Assembly (NCBI GenBank): GCA_023101725.1 | Contig: JALJCO010008652.1 | Span: forward strand, 1-64,000 | From: Atherinomorus stipes | Taxonomy: Eukaryota > Chordata > Actinopteri > Atheriniformes > Atherinidae | Direction: 5' to 3' | DNA length: 64,000 bases | In this document: piece after piece, positions 57,184 to 64,000 of the stretch | Position numbering within the stretch: the first letter of the stretch is position 1 | How the letters are laid out: the number at the start of each line of letters is the position of its first letter | Made by a program: the position numbers and the translations under genes | The notes under the pieces: generated by a model | The model's database searches: none | What the model saw: the letters and a program-made list of their open reading frames with translations, nothing else | Told to the model about the DNA's origin: nothing

Positions 57184-60100
57184 CTGTCGGGAACACAAGG
57201 GAGAACAAGAGCGCTTCAGTTAAAGTTTAGTTTGTGGACTAAAGTCTACATTTCCAGCAGTTGGTTACAGGAATAAAAAACTCTTTTTTTTTTTTTTATC
57301 ACCTGGTCAATTTTGAGATTTTTGTTTTTCCCCTCCTTCAACATTTCTTTCATGCCTTTCAATGTCAAAAACAAACATTTAGGAGTTTATTTCATGATAC
57401 TTTGTCTGAAGCACCCAAATCCCCTAAAAATGCAGCTAAAGTTGGTGTTTTTAAACGGAGCGCAGCACCGTGGTGCTCGTCTGAATGCTGTCATGTCTGG
57501 TATCGTTGGAAATGTCTCTTTTTCCTGAACGACGTTATCTCAACCAAACTTGATATTTCCAGCTCCTGAATCTGATTGGATCTGATGTCTGTAAATAGTG
57601 CTATAGAACAAAAATGTGGAGGATTTTAAAATCCAAAACTTTAAAGGTTGTTTTCTGAAAATGAGCTTTTTTCTCTTATTCTGGGTAAAAAAATCTCTAT
57701 TTCATTACACTTACAGAAACCAAACTTTCAAGTTTTGCTCCTGACTGTATTCTTAAAATTGTAACAGAAGGATGTTTTGATTTCTCATTCACAGTCTGAT
57801 TTATAGAACATTTCGTCCCAAAAATATGACAAAAAATAGTTTTTTCTGGTTGTTGACAGTATAAATTGTGAAATGATCTACAGAGATATCCAAAAGAAAC
57901 TTTGAACCTGGCTTAATCCTGTGTTTAGATTTTTCTTCCCCTAGAAATGTATCCAAATTAGTGCATTTTTGCCTTCATAACACCTAATTTGCATAGTTAA
58001 CCATAAAATTTCAGAAAACTTGCAATACAAAAAATGATAGCCCTAATGCGAGGAATAAACCAAGTTTCAAGGTGATACCAGTTAGTTAAATTTTTTACTC
58101 TATTGGCCTGGAGTGTAGCAGTGAGAATTTAGCTAGCCTTAGAGGTTCCTGATCTGAACCAAAATGTTGCACATTTGAGAGATAAAGTCTGTCCTCAGAT
58201 TAAATTTTTACTTCTTTTATCAAATGAAAATCTGCACTGAGTGTTGACATTTACTTCAGTGGAAAACATAAAAATCCAGGTAACTTGCTTTAAATGTTTT
58301 AAGCCACTGATTTGACATTTGCAAAACATTGAAAGCTCTGCAAACCTACAGAAAAATGATAAGAAAACAGAAGTCATGAATGACTTCATCATCATCATTT
58401 CCCCGTGCTAATAGAGCAGACATTTACTCACTTGTGTATAAACTCTCCTTTTATGAGGCCACTTCCAGAGATGGTCAGAGAGCAGTCCTTCAGTATCTCA
58501 TCCACTGGATTAACGAAAACCACTTCAACACTTGTCTCATGGTTTACTCTGCTCTGGCCAAAAACCTGGAACATACAAACACACCTTCATACAGCACACT
58601 GGGACTCTTCGTTCACACAAGGCATTCTCTAGTCCCTAACCATAACCATAACCATTAGGGATGCATGATATTTGAATTTTGGCTGATATCCGACATGCTG
58701 ATATTTTTAAAACTCATGTGGCCGATAACCGATATCGATACCAATATTAAAGTTGAAAAAAATAAGCAGTCATTGCAAATAGCAGTTTTGTTATCGATTT
58801 CCGACACTTTGAAAATTAGGGGTGGGAAAAACATCAATACACTGAAGTATTTTTTCATATGTCAATATCAAACTGATATTCAAAAACGCGGTATCGATCT
58901 ATTTCACTTACAAAATCTCACGAAGTTTCATCGTTCTGTTACAAAATGTCACGATATTTCATGAATCCTCGCGAGATTTTGTAACAAAACGATGAAATAT
59001 CACAACGTTTCGCTAGTTAAATAAATCAATACCGTGTTTTCGATATAATATCAGCATATAAAAATATCGCAAATTTTTTGTGAATTCCTGCAACATTTCG
59101 TAACAGAATGATAAAATATCATAAGATTTTTAGTAAAATAGATCGATACCGCGTTTTTAAATGTCAATATGATATCAGCATATGAAAATATCGCGATATT
59201 TCAGTTTCAATTTCGCGATATCAATTTTTTTTTACCACCCCTAGTATTTAGAAGTTTTTAAGACTGTAAAAAAAGAAGTTTTTGAAGAAGAACAAGGGTT
59301 TTTTTTTGTTGTTGTTTTTTTTTTAACTTTAGAAACAGCGGGCTAATTGGTTAATTATCAGTTAAATATCAGTGGGGTGGCCAATGTCTGATACTCAGTT
59401 TTAAGGCTGATATTGGCTTATGCCAATAGGGGGCCGATTATATCGTGCATCCCTAATAACCACTCTAACTGGATGACTAACACTAACTCTTACCCAAATT
59501 CAACTTAATTTTAACCCCAGTATGAACTCTTGGAGTTATTTTAGGAACAAAAGTCCCCCCCCCCCCCATGTTCATAGAAAGTCTCAAAAGCTAGTATGAA
59601 ATCAGGTTTTTGTCCCCATCATGAAGGAAAAACAACTGCAACCTCACTTTATGTTAACACAGTCATAAATATCTATTGATGTAATTTTGTTACAACTTCC
59701 AGCATGATTGTATGAAGTATAATCATATGGTAGGTTTAAAAATAAAATCTGTGTGTGAAATTAACACACTGAACAGAAGCAAAAAGCCTGAGCCGGTTAC
59801 TGACATTGATGGAGACCGGAGGGTCCTTCAACACCACGCGGTTCTCAGCCAGGTAAACGTTGTCTGGGTTCTGTTTGTCTGTGACCATGGCTGAAATGTT
59901 GATGCTCTCATTCTCCACCATGTGTTTATGATAGGCCGAGAACGGGACCACGATGGGGATGGACAGATCTGGAGGAGACAAGAGAAGGAACCGAGATTTA
60001 AGCCGGCTTTCTCTCACCGTCCACCTGTAAAGATAAAAGCAACATTTCTGTCCAGAGACAAACCCTGAGGAAGAATCACCTTCTCCAGGCTGCAGCGTCT

Positions 60101-63100
60101 GCTCCGTCACCTCCGTCTGGATGTTACCGGCTGGTGAGCCGTTGTGTTGCAGCGCCTGGACACTGATGTTTACGGACAACTCCCTGGGAACGCTGCTGTC
60201 ACTGTTCAGCACCAGTTTCATTCTCACATCCTCACCGTTCGTGGGCGTGGACACCTGCCGCAGAAACAGGGGATCATTTACAAATGGCACTACAAATTAT
60301 ATGCACTTAAATCTAGAGCACAGAAATAACACCGACGGAAACTAATCATGTGGAGCTGTTAGTAGACAACAGCCATTTGGTCAGCCTCGTTGTTTTTTTG
60401 TTTGTTTTTTTAAACAGATTATATGGTGTTTTACCAAACCACGATATGGTGAGGTATGAATTTAATTGAAGGACATATTTATTTCTGACGTGCCTTGGTT
60501 TGGAGATCTTCTGTCTGAACTTTTTGCCTTGATACCAAACCCCGCCAACGGTCAACATCCATCCTTTCTTTTAGACAGAGCATCCCTGCTACTGTTTCCC
60601 CCCCCCCCCCCCCTGAGTGTTGCTTTCCTGCTTACCTGCCACGACCCAAATCAAAGAGGATTACGCTTACTTATTTACTTAATTAGACTCGCCGATCTCC
60701 CCAATCCTCCATCACTCTGGAATAAAAATTATTTCAGTTATAAAATCACCTGAAGAAGAGGATAGGGGGGGGGTTGGGGGGGGGGTTTGTTTTTGGTGTG
60801 GTGAGAAGGTTTTCCTGAACATGCATATGCTGAGGTAGCTTGGGTCACACTAATATATAATAGCAAAAGAAATTTGGCTCAGTAATTCCCTGCTGATGAT
60901 AAATAATCTTCAAGGCACATTGAGAGTTTATTTTGTATTAATTCTTATCATTTAAGAAAGTGTGAACAACTTAAACTCAAAAAGTCTTGTGGTTGGTGGA
61001 CCTTTAATTTCCAGAAAGCTGATCTGAAGCAGGAGGAATGAAGTAAAAGTCATAAAATGGATATTTGCCTCTTTTTAGTTTTGCAAATCCAAATGAAAGC
61101 AATTTGCTTTAATTCTGCTGTGATGTTTTGTATCTGTTAACACATGAAACAAAGCGGGACTTTGGGGGAATAAATAGGAAGAAACTAGCAACAAAAGCTA
61201 TTCAGAAGCTTTTTGTTCTGAGCATTTTAAACACACAGAACCGCCTCAGATTTTAAAGTGGGCTGTAATGCAGACACAAACCTCTTCAAATCGTATGACC
61301 AGTTGTGGTGGAGGGATGCTGCTTGCTTCATCTGCGTCTCCATTGCTCACATACATGCGGCTCATTGGCATCCATCCATTCTGTAAACGTGCGAGCGCGT
61401 ATCTGAAAACAACCCTCTCCTCCTCTGTTCCTGTAAGGATGAATTCAGTCAATCATGACAGCCACATAATTTTGAGCTGCAGCACAGTCATTATTTTGGT
61501 CTCATGTGGCAGCTGAGACGTTAGTGTGGTAATGAAAATAATAAGAACTTCACAGTGATCTATCTGGGATCTACGGGTCAGCTGACCCACCTTCTCTGTG
61601 CTTGTAGTTGTGGGTGATGGTCATCCTCTTATTGGAGCCGACAGACTTGGTGGAGATTTTCTGTCCCACTGTTCTGGTGTCAGAGAAGATTTTCATCTCT
61701 GAGCCATCGGCTTTGACCTGACAGGACACAAAAATAAGCGATCCATCAGTGAGGGTCGTAGCATTTCCTAGTCATGGTATGGCTGAAGTTAAAGCTCCGC
61801 TGACTGACCAGCCAGAAACTGCAGTCAGCGTTGACCTCAGCAAAGACAAACGGGATATCGTATTTGAGATGAATATCCCCATTCAGGATGGCTGAGACCG
61901 GGGCAGGACCGCAACAGTACATACCTGCAGGAGGACATGAAACATCAATCAGTTTTCCTTCAACAGCTCGCAAAGCTTTTGTCTGATTTATGATGTTAAA
62001 ACAAATATATAAAACATAGTACACTTGTAAACAAATATTAAATACAAACATAAAACTTGTTTTAAATATATATATATATATATATATGTAAAAAGTCTGA
62101 AAATTATACAGAGTGGGGGTATTGGCTGATACCAACACCAGCAAAAAACACAAATATCGGCCGGCCGATGTATTGGTCTATTCTTAGTGAAGATCTGCAC
62201 AAGCATCCTAATAATCTATTAATTTGAGTCTGGTGTGTTTCAGCAGGAAAACATCTAAAACCTAAAGGATGCTGGACCAAAAGGTCCGGAGATGGCGATG
62301 ATGATGATGATGATCCCTGCTCCACACAGCTCTAACTATCAGGAACTGAACTGGGAGGTAATTCTCCAATTCAAAGCTTAAATCCTTTTTTGATAACAAG
62401 TGAGATCTGTACCAGGGCCTCTCAGGTTGCTCTTACGAGGGCTGTAATTCAGCAGGTTTTCAATGTATCCCAGCTCTGACACACCTGACTCTAATGAAAT
62501 AGATCTGAAAGCGAGTCAAGCTCTGTCTGCACAATGACTCATTAACTTGTGTTGGATCATGGATACATGGAAAACCTGCTGGGCTGCAGCCCTAGTTGGA
62601 CCAAATTGAGTCGGCCTGATCTATACCATCACATAGCTCAAGGTATCTGTTGGAACTTGCATTTAAACTGTAAAAAACTTTGACATTTTGCATCTTCTGC
62701 ATCCATTTTGTATGGAAGCCAAGAACAGCCACGCATGAACTTTTTTTTTTTTTTAACATAGATGTCTTTAGATAATGAGTAAACTATTTTGTCATGTAAC
62801 AATAACAAGGTTTTGTTCTCAGGGTATGGGAATAATTGCATTGTCATCTTAAGAGAATGGTTTAATTATTTTTTTAAATTATAATGAAAGAAAGAGTTCT
62901 TTATTTAATAAATCTAAAAAAATATATCAAAAATAAGTAATTGCCAAAATGTCTGCTCTCAGCTTCTGTAATCTTGTTTTTTTTTTTTACTACCACTTAA
63001 TGTACCCGGAATATGAGGGTCTGCAAAGGTCATATGATTAAATACCAACAACACACCCGCCCTTGGCTCAGCATTGACTGAAATTAATTTTTAGATATTT

Positions 63101-64000
63101 ATTGTGTCTTAAATTTTGTCACGAATGACAAAAAATTGTGAAAATAGTTTTGACTTATGCTACATTTGGGAGAATATCCTGAGTCTTTTGTGTCCAAATT
63201 GCTTTTTGGGATTTTCAGTAGAACTGATACAGAGTGGGCGGTCCCAAATCACACCACCGACTGCAACTAACCAGTCAAAGCATACTGGGCTTATTAGGAA
63301 CGGTGCCTATAAAACTAATCAATTCACACGGCTGTTTTGGTACAAAATATACTGACAGAAAAAAGGAAGTATTTTTCATTTAGCTGTGTGCTAGAGTGAG
63401 CTCAGACAAAGCGTTGTACTCTTTCACATAATTGTAATGTCCTTTAAAGATTATCAAGATTAATTTGAGCCCCAAATTGAATTAGTTTGGTCCTCCAAAG
63501 CTACACCATCAATTTAAAAATCATTAAACAAGGCATGAGTGATAAGTGCTCATAAAACCAGCTGCTTTGAACTGGGCTGTTAAGTCAGGGTTGAGAAGGG
63601 TCCTGTGTGTGGTCCTGTTTAGCTGTGGTATTTTACTAAAGCATTTTATACAGAAACTGTCAATCTGTGAAGACACGTCTCCTTTAAGATACTCATTTTG
63701 AATTAATATGGTGGAAATTATGTCAAAGTGCCAACTCTCAGTTTTAATTTGAGTGGGTTTGAAAAAATATTAGATAAACTATGTCATCTTCTTGGAAATA
63801 AATCCTAATAGAATGTGGTCAACATGAAGAATTAGAGCAGGAAACAAATTCATAAGAGAAAAGAAGAAAAAACGCATCAGCTAAAAATTTATGGGGACCA
63901 AAAATGAGGGAATTGGTACCATCACTCATCTCCTGTGGTGTAGGATCCAGAACCTGCCAGCCATCATATCTGCCGTCTTCTGCGAGGTCTGGACGCCTCA
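57036..64000 (-). CDS. Protein-glutamine gamma-glutamyltransferase, C-terminal 363 aa (gene runs off the window)
   Basis: Transglutaminases form Ca2+-dependent isopeptide cross-links between Gln and Lys side chains. Eight exons are present: 64000-63920 (partial), 61924-61809, 61717-61591, 61430-61282, 60254-60080, 59968-59805, 58565-58432 and 57183-57036, with matching phases. The catalytic Asp of the Cys-His-Asp triad is in [11 protein letters not shown]; the Cys and His exons lie beyond 64000. [44 protein letters not shown] and the acidic GTEEER Ca2+ site complete the core. Two C-terminal beta-barrels follow, ending [15 protein letters not shown] and HVLP. The C-terminus and SNKRM resemble TGM3, whereas NADC..WL and QALQHNGSP resemble TGM5, so it belongs to the TGM2/3/5/6 group and the orthologue is left open. 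A composite MITE sits in one intron. Confidence 0.93.
58432..58565 (-). CDS. Transglutaminase exon (beta-barrel 2, part 1)
   Basis: Encodes [20 protein letters not shown] to ..LIKGEFIH plus two bases. The acceptor is GTTCCAG and the donor GTGAGT. Confidence 0.92.
58656..59455. mobile_element. Composite hAT-like MITE, copy 2 (800 bp) in transglutaminase intron
   Basis: The ends are TAGGGATGCATGATATTTG and, reverse-complemented on the right, TAGGGATGCACGATATAAT. The flanks ATAACCAT (58648-58655) and ATAACCAC (59456-59463) agree at 7 of 8 positions. It carries the inner MITE at 58817-59243 at the same internal site as copy 1 at 50599-51294. Confidence 0.88.
58817..59243. mobile_element. Inner MITE of composite copy 2, internally enlarged
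   Basis: The ends are TAGGGGTGGGAAAAACATC and ..TTTACCACCCCTA. At 427 bp it is about 125 bp longer than copy 1's inner element; an internal segment (GTAACA..ATGAAATATC, then AGTAAA..ATCGATACCG) appears twice. Confidence 0.82.
59805..59968 (-). CDS. Transglutaminase exon (beta-barrel 1, part 2)
   Basis: Encodes (D)[17 protein letters not shown] to ..DPPVSIN, phase 0 at the donor GTCAGT; joins SIN|VFG in the next exon, as in family members with INVLG at this position. The acceptor is CTCCTCCAG. Confidence 0.9.
60080..60254 (-). CDS. Transglutaminase exon (beta-barrel 1, part 1)
   Basis: Encodes [19 protein letters not shown] to ..TEQTLQPGE plus one base. The acceptor is TGCGGCAG and the donor GTGATT. 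Confidence 0.9.
60592..60788. repeat. C and G homopolymer runs in a transglutaminase intron
   Basis: A C run at 60600-60613 and a G run at 60766-60786 interrupted by two T's. No element boundary was found between them. Confidence 0.7.
61282..61430 (-). CDS. Transglutaminase exon (Ca2+ site and linker)
   Basis: Encodes (G)[17 protein letters not shown] to ..PQLVIRFEE, phase 0 at its end. The acceptor is CCTTACAG. The middle part is the variable core-to-barrel linker. Confidence 0.9.
61591..61717 (-). CDS. Transglutaminase exon (core, STKSVG motif)
   Basis: Encodes [32 protein letters not shown] to ..HNYKHRE plus one base. The acceptor is CCTGTCAG and the donor GTGGGT. Confidence 0.93.
61809..61924 (-). 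CDS. Transglutaminase exon (core, CCGP motif)
   Basis: Encodes (G)[17 protein letters not shown] to ..NADCSFWL, phase 0 at its end. The acceptor is CTCCTGCAG and the donor GTCAGT. Confidence 0.93.
62420..62600. repeat. Degraded hAT MITE copy in transglutaminase intron
   Basis: CAGCAGGTTTTCAATGTATC on the left and GATACATGGAAAACCTGCTG on the right are inverted, and GACACACCTGACTCTAATGA is typical of the CAGGGGTGTCC family seen at 47336-47526. Termini are decayed. Confidence 0.6.
62601..63919 (-). other. Transglutaminase intron, remainder
   Basis: No exon or clear element between the MITE copy and the first exon in the window. A T run lies at 62742-62756. A short stretch near 62135-62180 (AATATCGGCCGGCCGATGTA) further along the same intron looks like a hAT remnant. 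Confidence 0.5.
63920..64000 (-). CDS. Transglutaminase exon, cut by window end
   Basis: Encodes (M)[19 protein letters not shown] to ..EMSD plus one base; carries the catalytic Asp. The donor is GTACCA. Confidence 0.9.

Noticed and set aside
57048..57230. + strand frame [11 protein letters not shown]..
   Set aside because: Antisense shadow of the transglutaminase terminal exon.

Overview
This window is nuclear DNA from a teleost fish. It is AT-rich and full of CA, TA and GA microsatellites. It carries Tc1, hAT, TTAA-type, Penelope-like and LINE remnants typical of fish genomes, and its real genes are vertebrate genes split into short exons with GT..AG introns. Nothing bacterial, viral or CRISPR-like was seen.

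Three protein-coding genes can be rebuilt exon by exon with matching phases. (1) ywhab, a 14-3-3 beta/alpha adaptor, lies on the + strand. A probable non-coding first exon and CpG-containing promoter sit near 13.93-14.2 kb. Six coding exons lie between 19687 and 31095 (244 aa), followed by a 3' UTR of about 2.7 kb. (2) tomm34, a TPR co-chaperone, lies on the - strand. A non-coding first exon sits near 53.3-53.6 kb and seven coding exons run from 50200 down to 42620 (309 aa, the same length as the human protein). (3) A transglutaminase gene lies on the - strand. Its last eight exons, 64000 down to 57036, encode 363 C-terminal residues; the 5' part lies beyond the window. YWHAB and TOMM34 are also close neighbours on human chromosome 20q, which supports the teleost-vertebrate reading.

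Layout: 1-13.5 kb is a transposon-rich flank. It holds a Tc1 remnant, a 477-bp inverted-repeat element, a 1.6-kb Tc1 element, a LINE 3' end, pieces of a Penelope-like element, a TTAA-type element, and a second Tc1 copy with a TTAA MITE inside it. 13.5-33.8 kb is ywhab, with two long-inverted-repeat foldback elements in its introns. 33.8-42 kb is intergenic, with nested hAT elements and LINE scraps. 42-53.6 kb is tomm34, whose introns and 5' region carry several hAT elements and a TA-centred foldback. 53.7-56.7 kb is intergenic. 56.7-64 kb is the transglutaminase 3' half.

The genes do not form a pathway: one is a phosphoserine-binding adaptor, one an Hsp70/Hsp90 co-chaperone and one a Ca2+-dependent protein cross-linking enzyme. 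I found no convincing undescribed biological system. The most informative structures are the transposon nests, several with readable target-site duplications and one with an empty-site control in a sibling copy, and a cluster of RFX X-box-like motifs plus CRE and ETS sites at the ywhab promoter. All calls were made by reading the sequence, without database searches.
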